A stretch of DNA of 64,000 nt from Streptomyces sp. Tu6071. GTDB taxonomy: Bacteria; Actinomycetota; Actinomycetes; Streptomycetales; Streptomycetaceae. A model generated the notes under the pieces. The model saw only the letters and a list, made by a program, of their open reading frames with translations. It was not told the origin of the DNA and made no database searches. Shown in pieces: positions 15,382 through 23,994 of this stretch. How positions within the stretch are numbered: position 1 is the first letter of the stretch; each line of letters starts with the position of its first letter. Position numbers and translations under genes: made by a program. The stretch is taken from NCBI RefSeq assembly GCF_000213055.1, contig NZ_CM001165.1, positions 6,160,945 to 6,224,944 of the forward strand, given 5' to 3'.

Positions 15382-18126
15382 GTGGCACAGACAGCAGCGA
15401 AGAAGAAGTCCGCGACCGCCGAGCAGAGCCCCGCCAAGGGGGGTGGCGGCCGTCCCAGGCTCATGCTCATGGACGGGCACTCCCTGGCGTACCGGGCGTT
15501 CTTCGCGCTGCCCGCGGAGAATTTCACGACGTCCACCGGGCAGCCGACGAACGCGATCTACGGATTCGCCTCGATGCTCGCGAACACGCTGCGCGACGAG
15601 CAGCCCACGCATTTCGCGGTCGCCTTCGACGTCTCGCGCAAGACGTGGCGGGCCGAGGAGTTCACCGAGTACAAGGCGAACAGGGCGAAGACCCCCGACG
15701 AGTTCCGCGGGCAGGTCGAGCTGATCGGCGAACTGCTCGACACGATGCACGCGGACCGCTTCGCCGTCGAGGGCTTCGAGGCGGACGACATCATCGCGAC
15801 GCTGGCCACGCAGGCGGAGGCGGCCGGTTTCGACGTCCTCATCGTCACGGGCGACCGGGACTCCTTCCAGCTCGTCTCGGAGCACACGACCGTGCTCTAC
15901 CCGACGAAGGGCGTCTCCGAGCTGACCCGCTACACCCCCGAGAAGGTCGAGGAGCGGTACGGGCTCACCCCCGCCCAGTACCCGGACTTCGCCGCGCTGC
16001 GCGGCGACCCCTCCGACAACCTGCCCGGCATCCCCGGCGTCGGCGAGAAGACGGCGGCGAAGTGGATCACGCAGTTCGGCTCCTTCGCGGAGCTCGTCGA
16101 GCGCGCCGAGGAGGTCAAGGGCAAGGCCGGGCAGAACTTCCGGGACCACCTGGAGGCCGTGAAGCTCAACCGGCGGCTCACCGAGATGGTCAGGGACGTC
16201 CCCCTCGACAAGGCCCCCGAGGACCTGGAGCGCGCCGCGTACGACCGCAAGCAGCTCGCCGTCCTCCTCGACACCCTGGAGATCCGCAACCCCTCGCTGC
16301 GCGAGCGGCTGCTCGCCGTCGACCCCGGCGCCGAGCAGGAGCAGGAGCCGGTCACGGAGGACGTCGCGCTGGACGCGACGCTCGTCCCGGCGAACGGGAA
16401 GCTCGCGCCCTGGCTGGAGGAGCACGGCAACGCGGTGCTCGGCGTGGCCACGGTCGACACGTGGAAGCTCGGCGCGGGCGAGGTCGCCGAGGTGGCGCTC
16501 GCCGCCGCAGGCGGGGCCGCCGCCTGGTTCGAGCCCTCCTCGCTCGACGAGGACGACGAGCGGGCCTTCGCCGACTGGCTCGGCGACCCGGAGCGCCCCA
16601 AGGTCATGCACGACGCGAAGGGCCTCATGCGCGTCTTCGGCGAGCACGGCATGACGGTCGCGGGCGTCGCGATGGACACGGCGCTCAGCGCGTACCTCGT
16701 CAAGCCGGGCCGCCGCACCTTCGCGCTCGACGCGCTGTCCCTCGAATACCTGGGCCGCGAGCTGGTCCCCGCGCAGGAGTCGGACGGGCAGCTCGCCTTC
16801 GGCGCCGACGACGAGACCCAGGCGCGCACCCTCATGGTCGAGGCCCGCACGATCCTCGACCTCGGCACGGCCCTCGGCGCGCGCCTGCCCGAGGTCGGCG
16901 CGGAAGGACTGCTCACCGACATCGAGCTGCCCACCTCGGCGCTCCTCGCCCGCATGGAGCGCGCCGGGATCGCCGCCGACCGCGCGCACCTGGAGGAGAT
17001 GGAGCGGCAGTTCGCGGGCGCCGTCGAGCAGGCGGTGCGCGAGGCGCACGCCGCGGTCGGGCACGAGTTCAACCTCGGCTCGCCCAAGCAGCTCCAGGAA
17101 GTCCTCTTCGGCGAGCTGAACCTGCCGAAGACCCGCAAGACGAAGACCGGTTACACGACGGACGCCGACTCCCTCGCCTGGCTCGCGGGCCAGACGGAGC
17201 ACGAGCTGCCGGTCCTCATGCTCCGCCACCGCGAGCAGGCGAAGCTGCGGAGCACGGTCGAGGGGCTCATCAAGTCCATCGCCCCCGACGGCCGTATCCA
17301 CACGACGTTCAACCAGACCGTCGCCGCCACGGGCCGGCTCTCCTCGACGGACCCGAACCTCCAGAACATCCCCGTGCGCACCGACGAGGGCCGCGCGATC
17401 CGCCGCGGCTTCGTCGTCGGCGAGGGCTACGAGGCCCTCATGACCGCCGACTACAGCCAGATCGAACTGCGCGTCATGGCGCACCTCTCGGAGGACGAGG
17501 GGCTCATCGCCGCCTTCACCTCGGGCGAGGACCTGCACCGCACGGTCGCCGGGTACGTCTTCAACGTCGAACCGGCCGCCGTCGACGCCGAGATGCGGCG
17601 CAAGATCAAGGCCATGTCGTACGGGCTCGCCTACGGCCTCTCCGCCTTCGGCCTCTCGCAGCAGCTCGGCATCGAGGCCGGCGAGGCACGCGCCCTCATG
17701 GACACGTACTTCGAGCGCTTCGGCGGCGTACGCGACTACCTGCACCGCGTCGTCGAGGAGGCGCGCGCCACCGGCTACACGGCGACGATGCTCGGCCGCC
17801 GCCGCTACCTGCCCGACCTCAACAGCGACAACAGGCAGCGCCGCGAGGCCGCCGAGCGCATGGCGCTCAACGCGCCGATCCAGGGCACGGCCGCCGACAT
17901 CGTGAAGATCGCGATGCTCGGCGTGGACCGCGCGCTGCGCGAGGCGGAGCTGACCTCGCGGATGCTGCTCCAGGTCCACGACGAAATCGTCCTCGAACTC
18001 GCCCCGGGCGAACGCGAGCCGGTCGAGGAGATCCTGCGCCGCGAGATGGCCGCGGCGGCCCAACTGCGCGCCCCGCTCACGGTCTCGGTCGGCGTCGGCC
18101 GGGACTGGGAGGCGGCGGCGCACTGA
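15382..18126 (+). CDS. polA: DNA polymerase I
   Basis: 914 residues, usual for actinobacterial PolA. It fills gaps and removes RNA primers. The N-terminal 5'-3' exonuclease domain has MLMDGHSLAYRAFFALP, VTGDRDSFQLV and GDPSDNLPGIPGVGEKTA. The middle 3'-5' exonuclease-like domain (about 320-500) lacks the DxE metal motif, so proofreading is probably absent. The C-terminal polymerase has motif A ADYSQIELRVMAHLS, motif B RRKIKAMSYGLAYG and motif C QVHDEIVLEL. GTG at 15382 is chosen: it gives a ~25-residue Ala/Lys tail before the first exonuclease strand and sits 7 nt after a -10-like CAGGAT. The frame is open far upstream only as an artefact of high GC. Confidence 0.96.
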   Translation: MAQTAAKKKSATAEQSPAKGGGGRPRLMLMDGHSLAYRAFFALPAENFTTSTGQPTNAIYGFASMLANTLRDEQPTHFAVAFDVSRKTWRAEEFTEYKANRAKTPDEFRGQVELIGELLDTMHADRFAVEGFEADDIIATLATQAEAAGFDVLIVTGDRDSFQLVSEHTTVLYPTKGVSELTRYTPEKVEERYGLTPAQYPDFAALRGDPSDNLPGIPGVGEKTAAKWITQFGSFAELVERAEEVKGKAGQNFRDHLEAVKLNRRLTEMVRDVPLDKAPEDLERAAYDRKQLAVLLDTLEIRNPSLRERLLAVDPGAEQEQEPVTEDVALDATLVPANGKLAPWLEEHGNAVLGVATVDTWKLGAGEVAEVALAAAGGAAAWFEPSSLDEDDERAFADWLGDPERPKVMHDAKGLMRVFGEHGMTVAGVAMDTALSAYLVKPGRRTFALDALSLEYLGRELVPAQESDGQLAFGADDETQARTLMVEARTILDLGTALGARLPEVGAEGLLTDIELPTSALLARMERAGIAADRAHLEEMERQFAGAVEQAVREAHAAVGHEFNLGSPKQLQEVLFGELNLPKTRKTKTGYTTDADSLAWLAGQTEHELPVLMLRHREQAKLRSTVEGLIKSIAPDGRIHTTFNQTVAATGRLSSTDPNLQNIPVRTDEGRAIRRGFVVGEGYEALMTADYSQIELRVMAHLSEDEGLIAAFTSGEDLHRTVAGYVFNVEPAAVDAEMRRKIKAMSYGLAYGLSAFGLSQQLGIEAGEARALMDTYFERFGGVRDYLHRVVEEARATGYTATMLGRRRYLPDLNSDNRQRREAAERMALNAPIQGTAADIVKIAMLGVDRALREAELTSRMLLQVHDEIVLELAPGEREPVEEILRREMAAAAQLRAPLTVSVGVGRDWEAAAH

Positions 18127-18133
18127 GGGGGAG

Positions 18134-18197
18134 GGGCGCGGGGGTACGGAGGTACGGGGCGGCTCGGGTCGCCCGGTATGCCCCGTACCCCGCGCCC
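18134..18197 (+). terminator. Probable terminator after polA
   Basis: Long GC-rich stem: GGGCGCGGGGGTACGG at 18134-18149 pairs with CCGTACCCCGCGCCC at 18183-18197. A second possible stem (TACGGGGC / GCCCCGTA) lies inside. No T run. Confidence 0.5.
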
Positions 18198-18447
18198 GCG
18201 AAACGCCCGCCGTCGCACCCCGCCGCCCCGCCGCCGCACCTCGCGGCCCCGCTCGCGCCGCCCGTGTCCGCGCGTTCACTCCCTGTCGGCGCGGGCTGAA
18301 CAGGGGGCGAAATGGCGAGGGCGAGTTATGGCCAAGTGGTGAAAGCCGGTCACCCTCGTCTGCCCGGGTGCGGGAAGTTGTCGTAGTGTCACCTGGGTCA
18401 ACACGCCTGAGAGCGTGGCGGGCGGCGGACGGGAGGGGCGGACCGGG
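18198..18447. other. Upstream region of the lytic transglycosylase gene
   Basis: No gene. A less GC-rich patch at about 18300-18400 (GCGAAATGG, GAGTTATGG, GTTGTCGTAGTGTC) probably contains the promoter. I looked for a ydaO/c-di-AMP riboswitch, common upstream of streptomycete cell-wall hydrolases, and did not find its conserved core. Confidence 0.35.
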
Positions 18448-20232
18448 ATGGCGGCGCAATTCGGGATACGGCTGCGCAAGGGGGCCGCGGCGACGGCGGT
18501 CACGGCGGCGGTGATGGCGGCGCTCGCCGGCTCACAGGCGCCCGGCGCGGTCAAGGACCTGCCCGGCGGCACGAGCCACTCGGCCGAGGCGGGCGACCAG
18601 CTCCCGCCGAGCGACGACCACTACTACACCGACCTGCCCCCGATCCGCCCCGGCGACCCCCAGTCCTCGCACGACCTGCCGGGCGCGCGGCAGCCGGGCG
18701 ACACGGCCGACCCCGCCGACGCGCAGGCCGGCATCCCCGCCACCGTGCTCGCCGCCTACAAGAAGGCCGAGACCGAACTCGCCCGCACGCGCGGCGAGTG
18801 CAAGCTTCCCTGGCAACTGCTCGCCGCGATCGGCCACGTCGAGTCCGGCCACGCGCGCGGCGGGAAGGTCGACGCGGACGGCACCACGATCGGCAGGATT
18901 CTCGGCCCCCAGCTCAACGGCCAGGGCTTCGCGCTCATCCAGGACACCGACCAGGGCCGCTACGACGGCGACACGACGCACGACCGCGCGGTCGGCCCCA
19001 TGCAGTTCATCCCCTCCACCTGGGCCGGATCGGGGCGCGACGGCAACGGCGACGGCATCGAGGACCCGAACAACGTCTACGACGCCGCCCTCGCCGCCGG
19101 CTACTACCTGTGCGGAGACGGCCGCGACCTCGCCACGAGCGACGGCATGCGCGCCGCGATCCTCAGCTACAACCACTCCTCGGAGTACCTCGCGACGGTC
19201 CTGACCTGGTACGACTTCTACCGCGACGGAGCCCACGAAGTCCCCGACGGCACCGGGCCGCTGCCCAGCCGCCCCCACACCCCGACCGCGCCGAGCAGCC
19301 CTTCGACGCCGCCGTCGACCCCGCCCTCCGTACGCCCGAGCCCGCCCGGCCACTCCACCTCGCCCACGCCCCCGCACGGCTCGACGCCCCCCGCGACGAA
19401 GCCGCCCACGAGCCCCGGCACGCCGAGCACACCCCCCACGACGCCCCCGACCACCCCGCCCACCACGCCGAAGCCCCCCGCCGAGCGCGTCACCGCCCTC
19501 ACGAAGACCGGGCCCGCGACGCTCGCGACGCTCACCGGGCTCGACTTCGACGTACGGCCCGCCGTGCGCGCGCTCGACCACGAGGGCAAGCCGGTGGCCG
19601 GGCTCAAGGTCACCTTCGGCGTCGTCGGCGACACCGACGCGCGCTTCTCCGGCGCGAAGAGCGTCGTCGTCACGACCAACGCGCAGGGCACGGCGACGGC
19701 CCCCACCCTCACCGCGGGCAAGAGCGCCGGCAAGTTCACCGTCCGCGCGAGCCTCGCCTCCGGCAAGCCCGGCCCCGTCGACTTCGCGGCCACGGTCACC
19801 GAACCCGCCGCCGACACCCTCAAGCCGGTGGACGACAAGGCCACGTACGAGGCGAAGGCCGGTGACGCCTTCGAGAAGAGCCCCGACCTCCGGGCGAGCC
19901 TCGACGGGAAGACCGTCGCGGGCGTCCGCACGACCGTCACGGTCCTCGACAAGGACGGCAAGGAACTCGCCGAGGACACCGGCCCGTACGCACTCGACGC
20001 CGACGACGAGAAGACCCGCGCCCTCACCCTCGTGAGCGACAAGGACGGCGTCCTCCACCTGCCCAACCTCCACGCGGGGGACCAGCCGGGCACCTACGTC
20101 CTGCGGTTCACCGCGGGCAAGGCCACGGCGGACGTCGGACTGACCGTGACGGACCCGAAGGCGGAGGAACCCGGCGAAGGGGGCTCCGCGAGCCCGGAGC
20201 CCGGCACGGGGAGCGAGAGCCCGGCCGCGTAG
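18448..20232 (+). CDS. Secreted lytic murein transglycosylase with Ig-like repeats
   Basis: 594 residues. The N-terminal membrane segment (GAAATAVTAAVMAALAG) is a signal peptide or anchor. The catalytic domain (~90-260) is of MltB/SLT type: LPWQLLAAIGHVESGH carries the catalytic Glu, and RAVGPMQFIPSTWAG, DGNGDGIEDPNNVYDAALAA, YYLCGDG and AILSYNHSSEYLATV follow. A Pro/Thr/Ser linker (~275-355, many TPP repeats) leads to two Ig-like/invasin-type domains (PVAGLKVTFGVVGDTDARFS and VAGVRTTVTVLDKDGKELA). It cleaves peptidoglycan glycan strands outside the cell. ATG 18448 is preferred, with GGGAGGGG about 9 nt upstream. Confidence 0.92.
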   Translation: MAAQFGIRLRKGAAATAVTAAVMAALAGSQAPGAVKDLPGGTSHSAEAGDQLPPSDDHYYTDLPPIRPGDPQSSHDLPGARQPGDTADPADAQAGIPATVLAAYKKAETELARTRGECKLPWQLLAAIGHVESGHARGGKVDADGTTIGRILGPQLNGQGFALIQDTDQGRYDGDTTHDRAVGPMQFIPSTWAGSGRDGNGDGIEDPNNVYDAALAAGYYLCGDGRDLATSDGMRAAILSYNHSSEYLATVLTWYDFYRDGAHEVPDGTGPLPSRPHTPTAPSSPSTPPSTPPSVRPSPPGHSTSPTPPHGSTPPATKPPTSPGTPSTPPTTPPTTPPTTPKPPAERVTALTKTGPATLATLTGLDFDVRPAVRALDHEGKPVAGLKVTFGVVGDTDARFSGAKSVVVTTNAQGTATAPTLTAGKSAGKFTVRASLASGKPGPVDFAATVTEPAADTLKPVDDKATYEAKAGDAFEKSPDLRASLDGKTVAGVRTTVTVLDKDGKELAEDTGPYALDADDEKTRALTLVSDKDGVLHLPNLHAGDQPGTYVLRFTAGKATADVGLTVTDPKAEEPGEGGSASPEPGTGSESPAA

Positions 20233-20245
20233 GAGACCTCCGGCA

Positions 20246-20284
20246 GGCGGTTCCGCGCGGGTAGGCGACCCGCGCGGCACCGCC
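20246..20284. terminator. Bidirectional terminator between transglycosylase and hrpB
   Basis: 17-nt arms GGCGGTTCCGCGCGGGT / ACCCGCGCGGCACCGCC with one mismatch and a 5-nt loop, directly abutting the hrpB stop codon. Confidence 0.75.
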
Positions 20285-22771
20285 TCAGGGACGCTCCGGC
20301 CACGCGTGCTTCGGGTACCGCCCGCGCAGGTCCGCCCGCACGGCCCGGTAACCGTCCGCCCAGAAGGACTCCAGATCCGAGGTCACCGCGGCGGGCCGCC
20401 CCGCCGGGGACAGCAGGTGCACCCGCACCGGCACCCCCGCCACGCGCGGCGTCTCCCGCACCCCGAACAACTGCTGCACCCGCGCGGCGAGCACCGGCGG
20501 CTCACCGCTCCCGCCCTCCGGATAGGCCAGCCGCACCCGCCGCCCGTCCGGCAGTTCCACCGACTCCGGCGCGAGTTCCGCGAGCCGCCCCGCCTGCCCC
20601 GAGGCCCAGGGCAGCAACCTCCGCAGCGCCTCCGCCACCTTCACCCGCGCCAGATCCGCGCGCCGCCGCGCCCGCGACAGCTCCGGCTCCAGCCACTCCT
20701 CCGCCCGCGCGAGGAGCGCCGCGTCCGACACGTCCGCCCACGGCTCGCCCAGCACCCCGCGCAGGAACGCCATCCGCGCCCGCAGCCCCCGCGCCCCCGG
20801 CGTCCACTCCAGGAGCCCCAGCCCCGTCTCCGCGAGCCCTTCGAGCAACGCGGCCCGTACCAGGACGGGTTCGGGGCGTGCGAGATTCCGCTCCCGCAGC
20901 ACGACCGCGCCGAGACGGCTCACCTCACGGGCCCGCACGTCCCCATCCGCCCAGCGCACCTCCTGCCCCTCCGCGAACAAGGGCGCGGCGGTCTCCCGGG
21001 CCGTCCGCTCGTCGATCGCCGCCGCGAGCCGTACCCGCGCCGAGGCCGCGCCCGCCGGACGGTCGGCGACCGCGACGGCGAGCCAGGACGCCTCGCGCAG
21101 CCGGGACTCCCGCTCCGGCTCGGCGCCCGTCCCCGACACCATGAGGAAGCCGCCGCCGCGCGCCCGCGCGACCCGCTCCGGGTGCGCGAGCGCCGTCACG
21201 ACCCCGGCCGCCGCGTCCTCCGCCACCAGGGCGTCCCCCGCGTCGGCCCCCGCCTGCCGCAACGCCCCGCGCAGCCGCCGCACTTCCTGCCGCCACCGGC
21301 CCCCGTACCCGTCACCGCCCTGCCGGGCCCGCCGCAGCACGAGCGCCAGCTCGTCCCCGTACGCGCGCGGCGGCTCCTCGCTCAGCAACGCCACGTACTC
21401 CGCCGCGAGCCGCCCCCCGACCTCGGCGGCGCCGTCGAGCAGCGCGCGCCCCAGCCGCGGGTGCAGGCCCAGCCGCGCGAGCCGCTCCCCGCGCGCCGTC
21501 GCCCTCCCGTCCGCGCCCGTCGCCCCGAGCGCCGCGAGCACCGAGCGCGCCGCGGCGAGCGCCCCGGCCGGAGGCGGGTCGAGCAGCGCGAGCGAGGACG
21601 CGTCGGGGTCGCCCCAGCACGCCGCCTGGAGCGCGAAGGACGTCAGGTCGGCGACGGCGATCTCCGGCGAGGGGAAGGCCGTCATGCGGTGCTCCTCGGC
21701 CCGGTCCCAGCAGCGGTAGGCGGTCCCCGGGGCCTCCCGCCCGGCACGGCCCGCGCGCTGCGCGGCGGCGGCCAGCGAGGCCCGTACGGTCGTGAGCGCC
21801 GCGAGCCCGCGCGCGTGGTCGACGCGTGGCTCGCGCGCGAGCCCCGAGTCCACGACGACGCGCACCCCCGGCACGGTCAGCGAGGACTCGGCGACGGAGG
21901 TCGCGAGCACGACCCTGCGCCGCGTGCTGGGCCCGGCGAGCACCGCGTCCTGCGTCTCGGCCGGAGCACGCCCGTGCACCTGGAGCACCTCGAGATCCGG
22001 CTCCCCGGCGAGCAGCCCCGCGACCTTCGCGAGCTCGCCGACGCCCGGCAGGAAGCACAGCACGTCGCCGCTCCGCTCGGCGAGCGCCTGCCGCACGACG
22101 GCGGCGACGTGCTGGAGCTGAGCCGGGTCCACGCGCAGCCCGAGCGGCGGCCGGAAGGGCCGCCGCGGCGGCGCCCACACGGTCTCCACGGGGAACGAGA
22201 CCCCCTCGGCGCCCACGACGGGCGCCCCGCCGAGCAGCCGCGCCCAGCCCTCCGCGTCCGTCGTCGCCGAAGCGGCGAGCAGCCGCAACCCGGGGCGCAG
22301 CGCCGCCCGTACGTCGAGGAGGAAAGCCGTGGCCGTGTCCGCGTCGAGGTGCCGCTCGTGGCACTCGTCGAGGATCACGACGTCCACGCCCGCGAGTTCC
22401 TGGTCGCGCTGGAGCCGCTGGAGCAGGACGCCCGTCGTGACGACCTCGACGCGGGTACGGGGCCCCGTGCGCCGCTCGCCGCGCACGCGGAAGCCGACGT
22501 GCTCGCCCACCTCCTCGCCGAGCAGCCACGCCATGCGCCGCGCGGCGGCCCGGACCGCGATCCTGCGCGGCTCCGCGACGAGCACCCGCCGCTCGGGAGC
22601 CCCGTCGCCGAGCAGCCCCGCGAGGGCGAGCGGCACGAGCGTCGTCTTGCCACTGCCCGGGGGCGCGGTGAGCACCGCCGTACCGCCCGCGCCGTCCCCG
22701 TACAACGCGGTGGCGAGCGCGGGCAGCGCGGTGCGGACGGGCAGGGCGTCGAGCGCGGCGGTACGGATCAC
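20285..22771 (-). CDS. hrpB: ATP-dependent helicase HrpB
   Basis: 828 residues, the usual HrpB size. DEAH-box superfamily 2 RNA helicase. Motif I is APPGSGKTTLVPLAL, Ia LVAEPRRIAVRAAARRM, Ib VVTTGVLLQRL, II ILDECHERHLD, III LAASATTDAE and VI QRAGRAGREAPGTAYR. The C-terminal HrpB domain has PGARGLRARMAFLRGVLGEPWADVSD. Its physiological role in actinobacteria is poorly defined. GTG start; GAGACT 6 nt upstream and no RBS suggest leaderless transcription. Followed by the convergent transglycosylase gene. Confidence 0.95.
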   Translation of the reverse strand: MIRTAALDALPVRTALPALATALYGDGAGGTAVLTAPPGSGKTTLVPLALAGLLGDGAPERRVLVAEPRRIAVRAAARRMAWLLGEEVGEHVGFRVRGERRTGPRTRVEVVTTGVLLQRLQRDQELAGVDVVILDECHERHLDADTATAFLLDVRAALRPGLRLLAASATTDAEGWARLLGGAPVVGAEGVSFPVETVWAPPRRPFRPPLGLRVDPAQLQHVAAVVRQALAERSGDVLCFLPGVGELAKVAGLLAGEPDLEVLQVHGRAPAETQDAVLAGPSTRRRVVLATSVAESSLTVPGVRVVVDSGLAREPRVDHARGLAALTTVRASLAAAAQRAGRAGREAPGTAYRCWDRAEEHRMTAFPSPEIAVADLTSFALQAACWGDPDASSLALLDPPPAGALAAARSVLAALGATGADGRATARGERLARLGLHPRLGRALLDGAAEVGGRLAAEYVALLSEEPPRAYGDELALVLRRARQGGDGYGGRWRQEVRRLRGALRQAGADAGDALVAEDAAAGVVTALAHPERVARARGGGFLMVSGTGAEPERESRLREASWLAVAVADRPAGAASARVRLAAAIDERTARETAAPLFAEGQEVRWADGDVRAREVSRLGAVVLRERNLARPEPVLVRAALLEGLAETGLGLLEWTPGARGLRARMAFLRGVLGEPWADVSDAALLARAEEWLEPELSRARRRADLARVKVAEALRRLLPWASGQAGRLAELAPESVELPDGRRVRLAYPEGGSGEPPVLAARVQQLFGVRETPRVAGVPVRVHLLSPAGRPAAVTSDLESFWADGYRAVRADLRGRYPKHAWPERP

Positions 22772-22807
22772 GGGCCCAGTCTCGCGCAGCGGGCGCTCAG
22801 GCGGTGG

Positions 22808-23677
22808 TCAGGCGTCCTTCTCGCACACGAAGATCGCCGTGCCCGGGATGAGATGCCCGCGCAGCGGCGACCAGCCGCCCCACTCCTGCGTGTTCCACTC
22901 CGGCCACTCCGGCTCGACGAGGTCCACGAGCCGCAGCCCCGCGCGCACGACGTCGCGGACGCGGTCCCCGACCGTGCGGTGGTGCTCGACGTACACCGCC
23001 TCGCCCTCCTCGTCCTCCTCCACATAGGGAGTGCGGTCGAAGTACGAGCCCGAGACGCTCAGCCCCTCGGGGCCGGGCTCGTCGGGGAAGGCCCAGCGCA
23101 TCGGGTGGGTCACCGAGAACACGAAGCGCCCGCCGGGCCGCAGCACGCGCCGCACCTCGCGCAGCACCCGCACCGGGTCGGCGACGAACGGGAGCGCCCC
23201 GTACGCGGAACAGACCAGGTCGAAGGAGGAGCCGGCGAAGGGCAGCGCGCTCGCGTCCGCCTCGACGAGCGGGAAGCGCGCGGAGTGCTCCTCGGCGATG
23301 CGCAGCGCGTGCTGGAGCTGGCGGTGCGCCAGGTCCAGCGCGACGGGGCGCGCGCCCTGCGCGGCGAGCCACCGCGAGCACTGCGCCGCGCCCGCGCCGA
23401 TCTCCAGGACGTCCTTGCCCGCCAGCTCCTCCGCAGGGCCGAGGAGCTGCGCCTCCACCTCGTCGAGCCCCTCGGGGCCCCAGACGAAACGGTCGTCGCC
23501 GAGGAAGGTGCCGTGCTCGGCCTGGTACTCGTCCGCGTTGCCGTTCCACCAGCCGCGGTTGGCGCGGCTGCTCTCGGTGACGCTCGCGGCACGCCGCGTG
23601 GCGGTGACGGTCTCGTCCTCGGCGGTCTCGCCTGCCGGGTCGAAGGGGGTCTGGGGGGCTTGGATGATGTGCTCCAT
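22808..23677 (-). CDS. Class I SAM-dependent methyltransferase
   Basis: 289 residues of the Methyltransf_11/25 type. SAM-binding motif I is VLEIGAGAAQCSRWLAAQG, the acidic loop is PVALDLAHRQL, and motif II/III region has SSFDLVCSAYGALPFV and VLRPGGRFVFSVTHPMRW. The N-terminus carries RANRGWWNGNADEYQAEHG, typical of a widely conserved actinobacterial methyltransferase whose substrate is unknown. Divergent from rpsA; about 36 nt upstream of hrpB on the same strand. Confidence 0.9.
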   Translation of the reverse strand: MEHIIQAPQTPFDPAGETAEDETVTATRRAASVTESSRANRGWWNGNADEYQAEHGTFLGDDRFVWGPEGLDEVEAQLLGPAEELAGKDVLEIGAGAAQCSRWLAAQGARPVALDLAHRQLQHALRIAEEHSARFPLVEADASALPFAGSSFDLVCSAYGALPFVADPVRVLREVRRVLRPGGRFVFSVTHPMRWAFPDEPGPEGLSVSGSYFDRTPYVEEDEEGEAVYVEHHRTVGDRVRDVVRAGLRLVDLVEPEWPEWNTQEWGGWSPLRGHLIPGTAIFVCEKDA

Positions 23678-23774
23678 CGTCGTACTGTTCGCTCCAGCCG
23701 TCGCCGCCGCGTCCCCAAGGGGGCGCCGTGTGCCGGGAATGCGGGGATCGCCCTCGCGTGGGCGCCTTCGCGCA

Positions 23775-23803
23775 TTGACCCTGTCCGGCTGCCCCCGTAT
23801 GCT
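23775..23803 (+). promoter_or_regulatory. Sigma-70-type promoter of rpsA
   Basis: TTGACC (23775-23780), a 17-nt spacer and TATGCT (23798-23803). This is a near-consensus housekeeping (HrdB) promoter, giving a leader of about 185 nt before the rpsA ATG. Confidence 0.8.
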
Positions 23804-23814
23804 ACAAGTTGCGC

Positions 23815-23855
23815 TGCGAGCCTGCGCTCCTCAGACCTAGCAGGCGGTGCTCGCA
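23815..23855 (+). promoter_or_regulatory. Leader hairpin in rpsA mRNA, possible attenuator
   Basis: TGCGAGC (23815-23821) pairs with GCTCGCA (23849-23855), with an inner CTGC/GCAG pairing. A U-rich run (TCTGTTGTTTGTCT) follows immediately, as in an intrinsic terminator. It lies about 8 nt after the predicted transcription start. Whether it terminates is untested. Confidence 0.5.
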
Positions 23856-23936
23856 TCTGTTGTTTGTCTCGCGGTTCGAGGCGGTCGGCCCCTGGGGGCG
23901 GCGGTCGCGTACCGCTCGGGCTCCACGGTGCGAAAT

Positions 23937-23986
23937 GGGCTCCAGCGCTAGCAGTGCCTACGACTTCAATGTCCGTACCGGAGCCC
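23937..23986 (+). promoter_or_regulatory. Hairpin sequestering the rpsA ribosome binding site
   Basis: GGGCTCC (23937-23943) is the exact complement of GGAGCCC (23980-23986), which contains the only SD-like GGAG before the rpsA ATG. A second GGGCTCC at 23918-23924 could substitute. This would allow translational control, for instance autoregulation by S1. Inference from pairing only. Confidence 0.5.
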
Positions 23987-23994
23987 TTACCCAC

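Noticed and set aside
12964..18126. A single 1720-codon open frame upstream of and including polA
   Set aside because: The part before 15382 is the antisense of the molybdopterin oxidoreductase; the PolA homology begins only at the GTG at 15382.
18198..18447. ydaO (c-di-AMP) riboswitch before the lytic transglycosylase
   Set aside because: The conserved core and pseudo-symmetric stems of that class are not visible.
12811..18459. A 1882-codon minus-strand open frame
   Set aside because: Only the last 762 codons (from 15099) form the FdhF/YdeP protein; the rest is the shadow of polA.
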